Shown one piece after another: positions 35,362 to 43,478 of a stretch of DNA of 61,617 bases. Both the position numbers and the translations under genes were made by a program. Location: NCBI GenBank assembly GCA_002361655.1, contig DETM01000043.1:551-62167 (forward strand). The letters run 5' to 3'. The notes beneath the pieces are model-generated. The model saw nothing but the letters and a program-made list of their open reading frames with translations. It was not told where the DNA came from and searched no databases. This DNA comes from Prevotella sp. UBA3288 (GTDB lineage Bacteria > Bacteroidota > Bacteroidia > Bacteroidales > Bacteroidaceae). The stretch's first letter is position 1; each line of letters begins with the position of its first letter.

Positions 35362-37197
35362 CTATACCTTATAAATAATTTTAAAGTCTGCTTCGAATGT
35401 ATTCTCGTCTTCATAGTCTATCCAACCTGCCACCATGCTTTGCAGCGTCGTGTCGCAAAAGGTGGAGCGCACCACGCGGCGTATCATCGCCTCGTCTTTC
35501 TCATGCATTATGTAGAAAGAGGTCTCTCCCCGATAACCGTTGCGCAGGGCTATCTCGCCGCACACCACGTTGGGCAGCGTATAGACAAATAGCGACGGAC
35601 TGGGATAGTATTCGCTGCCGGGAATGATGGTTTTGGCGTAAGCCCGGTCGGACCATACTGACGAGGTGCGGCAGAAGAGCACAACGGCCCTCTCCGTACA
35701 GTCTCTTCCTCGTGGGTTCTCCTTTGCGGTCTCTCCGAACTGTCTCTCCTGACTTAGCAGCAGTTCGCTGGCCACAAAGCCCAGTTGGCTCAATCTGTCC
35801 ATCTTGTAGTATCTGGGATAGTCGCCAATATGTTGCTTATAGATAGCCGTCAGCATCCTATCGCCCATCTTTCCCACATTTTCCGTCCTTCCCGCATTTT
35901 CCGTCCTTCCCTCATTTTCCGGCCTTCCCTCATTTTCCGTCCTTTCCTCATTTTCCGGCCTTCCCGCATTTTCCGGCCTTCCCACATTTTCCGGCCTTTC
36001 GTCAATCCATACCCCGTGCGGCGTCATCCTTACCCGATGTGCCACCACATACTCCGACAGTGCCTTGCGGTTTTCCCGCAAGGAATAATCTCCCCGTCTG
36101 CAATATATCGCAGCACTACCACCACCGAAACCAGACACAATCTTCACGAAAGAGGAGTGGCTGACGGCGAGGGGATGCGACGAAATGTTCACTCGTCCTG
36201 ACACGCCTCTTTCTTGAAAACCGAGCGTGCCGGGGAGCAGGCGGTGGTCTATGGCGTGCATGGTGAGGATGGTCTCCAGTAGTCCCGAGGCACCCAGCGT
36301 ATGACCGAAATAGCCCTTCAGACTGTTTAGGGGTACGGCCGACAGCCCCGCTGCTTCAACGGCTTTCGACTCCATCTGGTCGTTATACAGTGTCCCAGTG
36401 CCATGAGCGTTCACCGCGCCTATTGTTGATGGGTCCACACCGGCCGTCACATAGCGGATGGCACTGCAGCAGCCCTCGCCCTTGGGCGAAGGACTGCTAA
36501 TATGAAAGGCATCGTTGCGCACCGCACCTTCCGCAATCTGCCAACCTGTGGCAGCACCGTCTGCTTCAGTAGACAATATCAGGGTGGCGGCACCCTCGCC
36601 GAGGTTCATGCCGGTGCGCTCCATGTCGAACGGCCGACACGCCGTTGCCGACAAGGCTTTCAACGACTGGAAACCAGACACCACGAAATGGGTCACCACA
36701 TCGCAGCCCGTTACGATGGCCGTGTCGTAACAGCCTGTCTCCAACAGCCGCCGGGCAGTCACGATGGCGGCAACACCGGAGATGCAGGCATTACACACCA
36801 CCAGTGGTTCCGTGGTAACACCGATACGACGGGCTATCCTGATGGCCGACGTCCCAGGCAGCCACTGACTATTGTCGCCCGATGCCAGATAGTCAATGTT
36901 GCCCTTCGTCGTACTGACGATAAGCAGCGTACGTTCGTTGCCCACATCGATTGTGCAGTCGGCAATGGCGGCCTTCACACTCTGGCATACCAACGACTCA
37001 AACCACGTCAGGCCGTCCACCATCAGCATGTTCCGTTGGGCCTCGCTGAATCTGGAGGCACAGTAGTCATCCTCCTTCCGGCCCGAAGCACTTCCATAGC
37101 GCTGCAGCGAAGAGCGCCCATCAAACAAGGCGCGACAGTTCTCCGCTGTGGTAAGACCAAGCGGCGAGAGGACATTATCTGCTATTCGGAACACCAT
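35362..37197 (-). CDS. Second beta-ketoacyl synthase with repeat linker and PF13723-like tail
   Basis: Ketosynthase of 611 residues. The N-terminal 390 residues have the cysteine in CNACISGVAA (Cys138) and histidines in NAHGTGTLYN and YFGHTLGASG, so it should be catalytically active. GFGGGSAA closes the fold. A linker made of six-residue repeats (RPENVG, RTENEG and similar) follows. The last 170 residues (SQLGFVASELLLSQ, PSPSLFVYTLPNVVCGEIALR) resemble the chain-length-factor-like family and lack the active cysteine. The gene overlaps the LpxL-like gene by 16 bases. The pair of fused synthases suggests heteromeric elongation complexes. Confidence 0.88.
   Translation of the reverse strand: MVFRIADNVLSPLGLTTAENCRALFDGRSSLQRYGSASGRKEDDYCASRFSEAQRNMLMVDGLTWFESLVCQSVKAAIADCTIDVGNERTLLIVSTTKGNIDYLASGDNSQWLPGTSAIRIARRIGVTTEPLVVCNACISGVAAIVTARRLLETGCYDTAIVTGCDVVTHFVVSGFQSLKALSATACRPFDMERTGMNLGEGAATLILSTEADGAATGWQIAEGAVRNDAFHISSPSPKGEGCCSAIRYVTAGVDPSTIGAVNAHGTGTLYNDQMESKAVEAAGLSAVPLNSLKGYFGHTLGASGLLETILTMHAIDHRLLPGTLGFQERGVSGRVNISSHPLAVSHSSFVKIVSGFGGGSAAIYCRRGDYSLRENRKALSEYVVAHRVRMTPHGVWIDERPENVGRPENAGRPENEERTENEGRPENEGRTENAGRTENVGKMGDRMLTAIYKQHIGDYPRYYKMDRLSQLGFVASELLLSQERQFGETAKENPRGRDCTERAVVLFCRTSSVWSDRAYAKTIIPGSEYYPSPSLFVYTLPNVVCGEIALRNGYRGETSFYIMHEKDEAMIRRVVRSTFCDTTLQSMVAGWIDYEDENTFEADFKIIYKV
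35878..36003 (-). repeat. 18-base tandem repeat in the second ketosynthase
   Basis: Seven units of 18 bases, plus-strand consensus TTTTCCGGCCTTCCCGCA with single-base variants. In the gene they encode the hexapeptide (R)(P/T)EN(V/A/E)G repeated between the two domains. Confidence 0.9.
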
Positions 37198-38075
37198 ACA
37201 TTATAATAGTTATACCATTGGGTGGGATACATTTCGAGCACACGCTCCAGTTCTTTAGCATAGGCCTGCGCCAGTTGTGCCGTCTGAACCCGTCGAGGGG
37301 CCTGACGGTCGTAGTGCAGCGGACGGACATATATCTTGTAGCGAGTTGCTCCTCGCTTCATCACGTTCACTGCCAGGACCTCGAGACCGTGCGACGTGGC
37401 AACGGCGAAGGGACCCAACGGCAGGCGTACAGGGGCACCAAGCAGTGATGTAACAACTGATTTCTGTGAACCGAACATCCGGTCGGCCGGCATGCTGACT
37501 ATCTCGCCGCTACGTATCGCACGCTCTATCTCGTACAGATGACTCATGTCCTCCCTCACGGCTATCATACGGATGTTTCTGTCCGCAAAAATCTTTGTCC
37601 TATTCTCCATCACCGTCTGCTTCTCGCCATCAAATACCAAGGCGTTGATGGACTTCGAGGCCTTAAGGCTATAGCCCGCCAGTTCGTAATTGCCGACATG
37701 GGCGCTCAACTGTATAAAGGCCTCCTCGCGGCTCGCCAAGGTGTCATAGTATTCTCCGCCGTCAATGTCTACACGAAACCGTTTACCACCATATATCGCA
37801 AAACGGTCTATCACCACCTGACCGAACAGGCAGTGGTTGCGATAGGCACTACAGAAGGCTTTCATACGACCCATGCCTCGGCGCTCACGGAAATAACGGT
37901 AGATGAACCTAAACCCGGGCAGAAACATGCAAGGGGGGATGACGAAGACGGCGGTAAAGACATAGACGATGCGAATGTCGATGACGCGCAGCAACTTGAC
38001 AAGCCACTTGTGCATCAGGCTGTTACCATAAGTAGTGCCTGCCCACTTCCTTCCGTTCCTTTGCTGTTTTGTCAT
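37182..38075 (-). CDS. LpxL/HtrB-like lysophospholipid acyltransferase
   Basis: Membrane-anchored acyltransferase of the lipid A late-acyltransferase family. The 297-residue product has one N-terminal hydrophobic segment (VIDIRIVYVFTAVFVIPPCMF). The core shows LSAHVGNYELAGY, where the family's HX4D/E motif appears as HVGNYE, then MPADRMFGSQ and ending AKELERVLEMYPTQWYNYYNVW. In aryl-polyene clusters such enzymes attach a fatty acid or the polyene to the membrane lipid. It lies between the methyltransferase and the ketosynthase. Confidence 0.9.
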   Translation of the reverse strand: MTKQQRNGRKWAGTTYGNSLMHKWLVKLLRVIDIRIVYVFTAVFVIPPCMFLPGFRFIYRYFRERRGMGRMKAFCSAYRNHCLFGQVVIDRFAIYGGKRFRVDIDGGEYYDTLASREEAFIQLSAHVGNYELAGYSLKASKSINALVFDGEKQTVMENRTKIFADRNIRMIAVREDMSHLYEIERAIRSGEIVSMPADRMFGSQKSVVTSLLGAPVRLPLGPFAVATSHGLEVLAVNVMKRGATRYKIYVRPLHYDRQAPRRVQTAQLAQAYAKELERVLEMYPTQWYNYYNVWCSE

Positions 38076-38097
38076 CGCTGCTGCCTTCTTAATGGGA

Positions 38098-39201
38098 TTA
38101 CTCCAGTTTGCACACTACGACAGAATGGCCCTGCCCCAAATGGTCGTAAATCTTCTCTATCAGCAACCCCGACCTCTCGATACACCACTCCAGGTCCGAC
38201 GTGTGGTACATCTTACTCTTACCATTGGCCAAGGCGGCAAAATACATACTGGTCATCGTCAGGCAAAAAGCAGCGGTCTCAAAGCGCTGACGGTCCCACA
38301 AGGTCTCCATGATGTAGAGGCGAGTCTGAGAGGTCATGGCTCGTTTCGCTCGGCGCAGTATGCTGACAATGTCGTCCATGCTGAAGCAGTCGAGGAACTG
38401 GCTCATCCAGATAGCGTCAAGGCCTCCCTGGCGTACGGGGAATGTCGCTGAGGGGTCGAGCAGGTTGATGCCAACGCCATTAATGCGCTCTGCTCCCTGC
38501 CGGCCACTGATGTTCTTCTCCATCAGCCTGATCTGCTGGGGCAGGTCGAGAACAGTCACCTCAACATCAGCATCGTGACTGACGCATAGAAGGGCCCATT
38601 TGCCGGTGTTGCCGCCCACGTCGTAGAGGCTTTTCACGTGATGCTCGTCGAACAGGATTGACAATGCCTCAGGAAACGAAGAGTCGCTGTAGAAATGGTC
38701 GAAGCCGAACCAACTCTTCTGTACCTGCGGCGGCAGACTTGAGAGGCCTTCGTATATGGTGGACCATTCGCCAAAAAGTTTCAGCCCCTCAGGCTTGCCG
38801 TTGACCAGCGACTCTTCCAGACGATACCACCCTTGGTAGTTCACGTCGTGGTTGAAGTCGATGTTCACCCGTGTGGCCGGGTCGTTCAGCAGAAACCATC
38901 CCGTCTTGGACAGCGTGAATCGCTCCGTCTCGGTGTCCACCAGCAGTGTGCCGATAGAGAGCGAGGCTTCCAGCAGGCACTTCACGGCATAGTCGGAAAG
39001 ACCGGTGCGCTCGCAAATTTCTGCCTGCGTCAGTCCATCGGCAGCGTTTCTGATCATCTCGAAGATGCCACGCTTCAGCATGATTCGCGATACCTGGAAG
39101 ACCACGGGGCCCCAGGCTATCGCCTCTGCTGCTCTTTGTGCCTCGAGGGCAGAGAGCCTTTCCTGCGTATATCGCTGTTCTAGTGATGGTGATAGTTTCA
39201 T
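38098..39201 (-). CDS. SAM-dependent methyltransferase with N-terminal dimerisation/winged-helix domain
   Basis: O-methyltransferase-type enzyme, first gene of the operon. The 367-residue product (start MKLSPSLEQRY) has a winged-helix dimerisation domain at about residues 25-105 (TQAEICERTGLSDYAVKCLLEAS). The SAM domain follows with DVGGNTGKWALLCV (motif I) and VTVLDLPQQI, then LDAIWMSQFLDCFSMDD, as in plant- and Streptomyces-type O-methyltransferases. It may methylate the aromatic head group of an aryl polyene. An upstream in-frame start would add 20 residues but overlaps the promoter. Confidence 0.9.
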   Translation of the reverse strand: MKLSPSLEQRYTQERLSALEAQRAAEAIAWGPVVFQVSRIMLKRGIFEMIRNAADGLTQAEICERTGLSDYAVKCLLEASLSIGTLLVDTETERFTLSKTGWFLLNDPATRVNIDFNHDVNYQGWYRLEESLVNGKPEGLKLFGEWSTIYEGLSSLPPQVQKSWFGFDHFYSDSSFPEALSILFDEHHVKSLYDVGGNTGKWALLCVSHDADVEVTVLDLPQQIRLMEKNISGRQGAERINGVGINLLDPSATFPVRQGGLDAIWMSQFLDCFSMDDIVSILRRAKRAMTSQTRLYIMETLWDRQRFETAAFCLTMTSMYFAALANGKSKMYHTSDLEWCIERSGLLIEKIYDHLGQGHSVVVCKLE

Positions 39202-39229
39202 ACTTTTGCAAAGTTTAGAATTATTCGCG

Positions 39230-39262
39230 GCAAAGGTACTGATTTCGGTACTGATATGCAAA
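39230..39262 (-). promoter_or_regulatory. Promoter of the lipid-biosynthesis operon
   Basis: On the minus strand TTTG (39259-39262), a 20-base spacer and TACCTTTGC (39230-39238) match the Bacteroidetes consensus. The leader is about 25 bases. No other convincing promoter is seen in the following 11.6 kb, so the nine genes probably form one operon. Confidence 0.75.
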
Positions 39263-39280
39263 TTATTCCACCACTTTCTG

Positions 39281-39331
39281 CATCTTTTTAATAAATAGGT
39301 GACGAAATAGAAATAATTTTTGTACTTTTGC
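39281..39331 (+). repeat. 51-bp promoter-like cassette, copy 1
   Basis: Identical over 51 bases to copy 2 at 40101. It ends in TGTACTTTTGC, containing TACTTTTGC (a TAnnTTTGC element) directed rightwards. It points into the 3' end of the minus-strand PIN gene, so no gene now uses it in sense; the cognate gene may have been lost. Confidence 0.85.
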
Positions 39332-39351
39332 CTTCTGTAAACAAAACCTAT

Positions 39352-39762
39352 TTACTGTATTTTTCCCAAAAATTCAGCTGCCGTCATAAAAGGCAGTTCA
39401 CAGAATGGTGCAAAGTCTTTCCCGTTATTAGTTACGATGACATCGCAATTGGCTGCTTTGGCACACTCATACTGGAGCGCATCCTCAAAATCGTCAGCAT
39501 AGAGAGCCAAGCCCTCGTCAAGTTGAATGCTGTCAGTAGGAAGAACCAGAATATCTTCGCGCATCAGTTGAATGAGGTCGTAGATTTCCCTCTTTGGATG
39601 ATGGCGGAGAATAAAACCCATATTGGCATAGGAGAGATAGGACGCACATACCTCGATGACCCCCTTCAGACCCAAGGCAAGAATCTTCTCTGCGTCGTCT
39701 GCATGCTCTCGTCCGAGTCCAAAGTCAAGCAGGATATTGGTATCAAGAAACACGCGCATCAT
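39352..39762 (-). CDS. PIN-domain ribonuclease toxin (VapC-like)
   Basis: Probable RNase toxin of a type II toxin-antitoxin pair. The 136-residue product has the PIN acidic residues: RVFLDTNILLDF at the start, and later ALQYECAKAANCDVIVTNNGKDF, with the aspartates/glutamates that bind metal. SLYADDFEDALQ precedes them. The start codon overlaps the antitoxin stop (ATGA); the second of two consecutive ATGs (39759) is equally possible. The target RNA is unknown. Confidence 0.9.
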   Translation of the reverse strand: MMRVFLDTNILLDFGLGREHADDAEKILALGLKGVIEVCASYLSYANMGFILRHHPKREIYDLIQLMREDILVLPTDSIQLDEGLALYADDFEDALQYECAKAANCDVIVTNNGKDFAPFCELPFMTAAEFLGKIQ

Positions 39763-40010
39763 CTGTTCACGATATACTGTATTCTTTCATCCTTCATGTC
39801 CTCCTCCGTTAAGTGGATGCAGCCACGCTTACGACGCAGCTTTTCAGGAATCTCCAAATCGTCCAATCTGATTTTCGGACTGTCGTTGGCAGACTGTGAT
39901 TCTGACGATATAGTTCTTAGGAAAACCAGAACTTTCCTGATGGCCGTGTTATTGTCGAGCAACGGATTAATCTCGCGAAACAACTCTTCACGCAACTGAA
40001 CATTTGTCAT
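39759..40010 (-). CDS. Antitoxin partner of the PIN toxin
   Basis: Small 83-residue protein encoded just upstream of and overlapping the PIN toxin, the usual antitoxin position. It has a helical N-terminal part (LREELFREINPLLDNNTAIRKVLVFLRTI), a flexible middle and a charged C-terminal part (KLRRKRGCIHLTEEDMKDERIQY) expected to block the toxin. The DNA-binding fold is not obvious. A likely promoter is TAAATTTGT at 40039-40047 on the minus strand. Confidence 0.85.
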   Translation of the reverse strand: MTNVQLREELFREINPLLDNNTAIRKVLVFLRTISSESQSANDSPKIRLDDLEIPEKLRRKRGCIHLTEEDMKDERIQYIVNR

Positions 40011-40100
40011 AACTATAAATATTTATTTGATTCCGGCTACAAATTTACACAAATTCCGTCAGTTTCCAAGCCTTTTGGCCGGTAATTCTGCATTTTCCCA

Positions 40101-40151
40101 CATCTTTTTAATAAATAGGTGACGAAATAGAAATAATTTTTGTACTTTTGC
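40101..40151 (+). repeat. 51-bp promoter-like cassette, copy 2, upstream of mod
   Basis: Same 51 bases as copy 1, ending TGTACTTTTGC; the -7 element TACTTTTGC is at 40143-40151. The conserved core GGTGACGAAATAGAAATAAT replaces a normal TTTG -33 box. It is the probable mod promoter, 355 bases before the start codon. Confidence 0.85.
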
Positions 40152-40184
40152 AGGTGCATTGCGTCTGTTGCCCAAGTCGTAGAG

Positions 40185-40271
40185 ATGAAGAGGACGACAC
40201 GAAAGGATGCGGTGCAAGACATCGTGGGTATCAAAAGAAGAACTCGTGTTCTCTTGTCGAATGACGTTTGA
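40185..40271 (+). CDS. Possible leader peptide upstream of mod
   Basis: A 28-codon ORF beginning MKRTTRKDAVQDIVG, strongly basic, 33 bases after the promoter cassette. Its TGA lies inside the left arm of the long hairpin that follows. I do not recognise the peptide. Translation could control folding of the hairpin, as in attenuation, but this is inference from position. Confidence 0.4.
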   Translation: MKRTTRKDAVQDIVGIKRRTRVLLSNDV

Positions 40272-40415
40272 AGTATAAAGGCTCCTACCAAAAGCAAATT
40301 GTACTAAATCAAAAGACAACCGTTCGAGAGAGTCACGTCTGTATAGGCGTGCTCTTTCTATGTGTTTGTCTTTTGGGCTATCTGTGGTAGGAGCGGCCTA
40401 TACTTCGAATACATT
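40260..40415 (+). promoter_or_regulatory. Long imperfect hairpin in the mod leader
   Basis: Arms 40260-40290 and 40385-40415 pair through GAAGTATA/TATACTTC and GCTCCTACCA/TGGTAGGAGC. Inside, CAAAAGACAA (40310-40319) pairs perfectly with 40366-40375, and an inner stem forms around 40326-40358. The structure is 156 bases long and ends 90 bases before the mod start. Confidence 0.65.
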
Positions 40416-40505
40416 GGAAAGATGTTACGCCTTCTTTTTGTGCCCTGGTGTGACATAGAGAGACTGAAAACCAGATTGCTAACAGATTTAAAGCTCCTAC
40501 CAAGC

Positions 40506-42302
40506 ATGAAGAATCTAATTGACAAATCTGAACTCATCAGCAAGTTGCAGACCTTGGAGGGTCTCAGCAACGACGAGCGTAGCAGCCTCATCGGACTGTT
40601 GCGTGAGCACAAGAAGTATGGGCTGGTGTGGGAAGACAAACCGGAAGACGTAGAGGAACGGCTGCGCGAGTCGCTGCCCGTACTGCGCGAAGTGAAGGAC
40701 AAGGCGATATTGAGCGACGAGCCTGATGCGCCTAACCATATACTGATTGAGGGTGACAACCTGGAAGCCATCACTGCCCTCAGCTATACCCATGAGGGCA
40801 AGATAGATGTCATCTACATCGATCCGCCGTATAATACGGGCAACAAGGACTTCGTCTATAACGATTCGTTTGTGGACTCGGAGGACAGCTACCGTCACTC
40901 CAAGTGGCTCTCGTTTATGAGCAAGCGCCTGAAGATTGCCAAGAAACTGCTGTCGGACAAAGGCGTTATCTTTATTTCTATTGATGATAATGAGCAGGCG
41001 CAGTTGAAACTTCTGTGCGATGAAGTGTTTGGAAGAAATCAAGAGGTTGCTCATTTGATTTGGCAAAAGAGAAAAGGCGGAGGAAATGATTCCGTCTTCG
41101 TTGGTACTGACCATGAATACATTCTCGCTTACAAAAAAAGAACAGAAGCAAACGAAGCAAAATGGAGAGTTCCCTATGATGCAGAATACCTAAAGAGATA
41201 TAAGTTTGAAGACAACCGTGGACGATATTATTATGACACGCTATCGAGGCCTGGACTAAATAATCCTATTATTTACGATGTTGTTTGTCCTGACGGGTCT
41301 ATCATTAAAGATGGAACATGGCAGATATCAAAAGAAACATTTGATGAGGGGTTAAAAACTGGAGAGGTGGACTTTGTTAGGAACAAAAACGGAGGTTTTA
41401 CTGTAATGAGAAAAGTACGTGTACCTGAAGAAGGTAAGGTGTTCAGAAGTATTATTACAAATGTTTCCAATAAAGATGCTGCTGATGATATGGAGAGGGT
41501 GCTTGGTAACAAAAAGGCGTTCTCAAATCCTAAACCCCAAGTCCTTGTATCTCAATTATTAGAATTGCCTTTTAATTCCAAGGACTTGACCATCCTCGAC
41601 TTCTTCGCCGGCTCCGGTACCACGCTCCATGCGACGATGCAGTTGAATGCCGAGGATGGAGGGCACAGGCAATGCATCCTCGTGACGAATAACGAGAATA
41701 ACATCTGCGAGGAGGTGACCTACGAACGGAACAAGCGGGTGATACAGGGCTACACCACGCCCAAGGGGCAGAAGGTGGAAGGACTGAAGCAGAACTCGCT
41801 GCGCTACTACAAGACGGACTTCATCTCTCGCGACAGGACGCAGAAGAACATGCGCGATTTGGTGGCTGCTGCCACCGACCTGCTGTGCATCAAGGAAGAC
41901 CTGTATGAGGAGCAGGAAACGTTTGGGCGGTTTAAGCTGAAACCTCAGCTGGCCCGATACTTTCGCTCCAGCTCCGCTGGCTTGCAAGGCAAGAATGATG
42001 GGCAAAAGCACATGCTGATTATCTATCGCGAGGAACTGATAGACGAAATAGCGGAGGAAATAAAGCACCTTGACTTTGGCGGCAAGTGCCTGAAAATCTA
42101 TGTATTTTCACCAGGCCGCTATCCGTTTACCGACAATTTCCGCGAGGTGGCCGACAAGGTGGAACTGGTGGCGCTGCCTGCAGCCATCTACGATGCCTAT
42201 CAGAAGGTGTTGCCCAAGCGCAAAGAGAAGTTGTTTGCAGAAGCATCAGAGGAACAGGAAACAAAAATCCCTGCCGACCTATTTGAGGGGCAGGGAGTAT
42301 AA
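40506..42302 (+). CDS. Type III-like (beta-class) DNA methyltransferase, Mod subunit
   Basis: Adenine N6 methyltransferase. The 598-residue product has the catalytic motif IDVIYIDPPYNTGN at about residues 98-111 and the SAM-binding motif LDFFAGSGTTLHA at about 361-373, the beta-class order used by type III Mod subunits. The recognition domain between them (about residues 158-355) is clearly AT-richer (about 38-40% G+C in sampled blocks) than both flanks (53-58%), as if exchanged by recombination. I start at ATG 40506 (MKNLIDKSELISKLQ). A res gene should follow but only a fragment exists, with a toxin-antitoxin pair in between; the enzyme may act as an orphan or serve the BREX operon. Confidence 0.92.
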   Translation: MKNLIDKSELISKLQTLEGLSNDERSSLIGLLREHKKYGLVWEDKPEDVEERLRESLPVLREVKDKAILSDEPDAPNHILIEGDNLEAITALSYTHEGKIDVIYIDPPYNTGNKDFVYNDSFVDSEDSYRHSKWLSFMSKRLKIAKKLLSDKGVIFISIDDNEQAQLKLLCDEVFGRNQEVAHLIWQKRKGGGNDSVFVGTDHEYILAYKKRTEANEAKWRVPYDAEYLKRYKFEDNRGRYYYDTLSRPGLNNPIIYDVVCPDGSIIKDGTWQISKETFDEGLKTGEVDFVRNKNGGFTVMRKVRVPEEGKVFRSIITNVSNKDAADDMERVLGNKKAFSNPKPQVLVSQLLELPFNSKDLTILDFFAGSGTTLHATMQLNAEDGGHRQCILVTNNENNICEEVTYERNKRVIQGYTTPKGQKVEGLKQNSLRYYKTDFISRDRTQKNMRDLVAAATDLLCIKEDLYEEQETFGRFKLKPQLARYFRSSSAGLQGKNDGQKHMLIIYREELIDEIAEEIKHLDFGGKCLKIYVFSPGRYPFTDNFREVADKVELVALPAAIYDAYQKVLPKRKEKLFAEASEEQETKIPADLFEGQGV

Positions 42303-42343
42303 TGACAGAAGAGATGACATACTTAGGCTCTTACAACAATCAA

Positions 42344-42673
42344 TTAGAGATTTTGAATAATTTGGTCAATATATTGATCAGATACGCTGGAGATTTCTTT
42401 CTTGTCGTAAATTGTAAGAAGGTTAACGCAAGTATCCGAAACCTCAACGACGGCATTCAGAGTAATAACCCGAAGCCCGCCTCTTTTACCACTGCCTTTA
42501 CTTTGAACGCCGAGACGGATCTTGCGCTTACCGCCTCCAAGCGAAACTCCTATTTCAGGGTTCTTCATCAACTCGTGCTGAAGACGATTGATGTCATCAG
42601 CAAGCGAACGATAACGCTTGGCCAGGCGTTTGGCTTGACGGCGGAACTCTTCCGTATAGTTGAAAGTCACCAT
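42344..42673 (-). CDS. RelE/ParE-superfamily toxin
   Basis: Likely ribosome-dependent mRNA endonuclease toxin. The 109-residue basic product has the RelE-type pattern: NYTEEFRRQAKRLAKRYRSLADDINRLQHEL at the start, GGGKRKIRLGV in the middle and NAVVEVSDTCVNLLTIYDKKEISSVSD near the end, where YDKKEISSV is a typical signature of one Bacteroidetes subgroup. It is encoded six bases downstream of its antitoxin and runs tail-to-tail with mod. Confidence 0.88.
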   Translation of the reverse strand: MVTFNYTEEFRRQAKRLAKRYRSLADDINRLQHELMKNPEIGVSLGGGKRKIRLGVQSKGSGKRGGLRVITLNAVVEVSDTCVNLLTIYDKKEISSVSDQYIDQIIQNL

Positions 42674-42679
42674 ACTGTA

Positions 42680-42925
42680 TTATGCCTCTGCTCTCAGTTC
42701 TTCAACAAGTGCGTCGAGATTCGAAAGGTTCTTACCTGCAAAGCGACCTTCTTGAGCCTCGCGATACCCTCTCGTAATAGTCCCTTCAATAAAAGCCTTC
42801 TCTTCGTCAACAATAGATGTGGACGTAACCAATTTGTCAATGGTAACGCCTTTGATTGCACCCAAAATCTGTTTCAAACTTGGAACAAGGCTTGCATCTT
42901 CAATATTCAAAACAATCTGCGTCAT
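42680..42925 (-). CDS. Antitoxin of the RelE-like pair
   Basis: An 81-residue acidic protein directly upstream of the toxin. It begins TQIVLNIEDASLVPSLKQILGAIKGV and ends in a helical, acidic segment (RFAGKNLSNLDALVEELRAE) that probably wraps the toxin. A promoter (CTTG, 20 bases, TAATTTTGC at 42952-42960, minus strand) is right upstream. A relative with the same N-terminal pattern stands without a toxin at 58096-58329. Confidence 0.87.
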   Translation of the reverse strand: MTQIVLNIEDASLVPSLKQILGAIKGVTIDKLVTSTSIVDEEKAFIEGTITRGYREAQEGRFAGKNLSNLDALVEELRAEA

Positions 42926-42991
42926 AACTCAACGTATTTTGATTTCTCGCTGCAAAATTAACAATAAATCCCGAATAAAACAAGAAAAGCG

Positions 42992-43231
42992 ATGAAAGAT
43001 TCGATTAAGAGAGAGCAAAACGAGTTTAATGGTTTTGCCGAGCGTGTGAATCTTCGCACGAAGTGCAAAGAAATAAAATATCAACAGAAGTATGTGCGCA
43101 AGTTGGTGGACGAGACCATCGACCTGCTGCGCCTTAGCGGCCACAGGAAGACTTTGATATAGCCATACGCCATCATCGACCAAAAATCCTTTGACGCAGA
43201 GATTCAGAATTTGAAGAAAAAAAACCGCTGA
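42992..43231 (+). pseudogene. Remnant of a type III restriction (Res) or helicase gene
   Basis: ATG 42992 opens 56 codons (MKDSIKREQNEFNGFAER ... KEIKYQQKYVRKLVDETIDLLRLSGHRKTLI in parts) that look like the beginning of a DEAD/DEAH-type Res helicase, ending in a stop just where the Walker A loop should follow. After the TAG the same frame continues with PYAIIDQKSFDAEIQNLKKK and a second stop, which may be the original C-terminus. A large internal deletion would explain this. The first six codons and the region before them recur at 57.9 kb. Confidence 0.6.
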
Positions 43232-43425
43232 ACTGATTTGCTAACCCGATTACGGTGCTACTCTTTCATTTCAGCGGGAGGAATGTGTTTCCTTTCAGTT
43301 TGCAACTGATACGAACTTATTTCCATACTTCCAAATTTTGGAGCAGCGAAAACAGAGAAAAATTCATTTTTCTTTGTTGAGTCGCGACAAAATTCGCTGA
43401 AAGCACATTTTTCCGCCCATTTCCG

Positions 43426-43476
43426 CATCTTTTTTATAATAAGGTGGCGAAATAGAAATAATTTTTGTACTTTTGC
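43426..43476 (+). repeat. 51-bp promoter-like cassette, copy 3
   Basis: Four mismatches to copies 1 and 2 over 51 bases. The upstream flank (TTTTTCCGCCC, TTTCCG) is also shared with copy 4. It reads into a short gene fragment. Confidence 0.85.
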
Positions 43477-43478
43477 AA

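Noticed and set aside
38627..38643. TTTTCACGTGATGC as a third parS site
   Set aside because: Only the central half matches the palindrome and it lies inside the conserved methyltransferase coding sequence.
40506..42302. The methyltransferase as the BREX PglX subunit
   Set aside because: It has the size and motif order of type III Mod, its own promoter and a res remnant behind it; PglX is a much larger protein and is absent from type 4 systems. A functional link remains possible.
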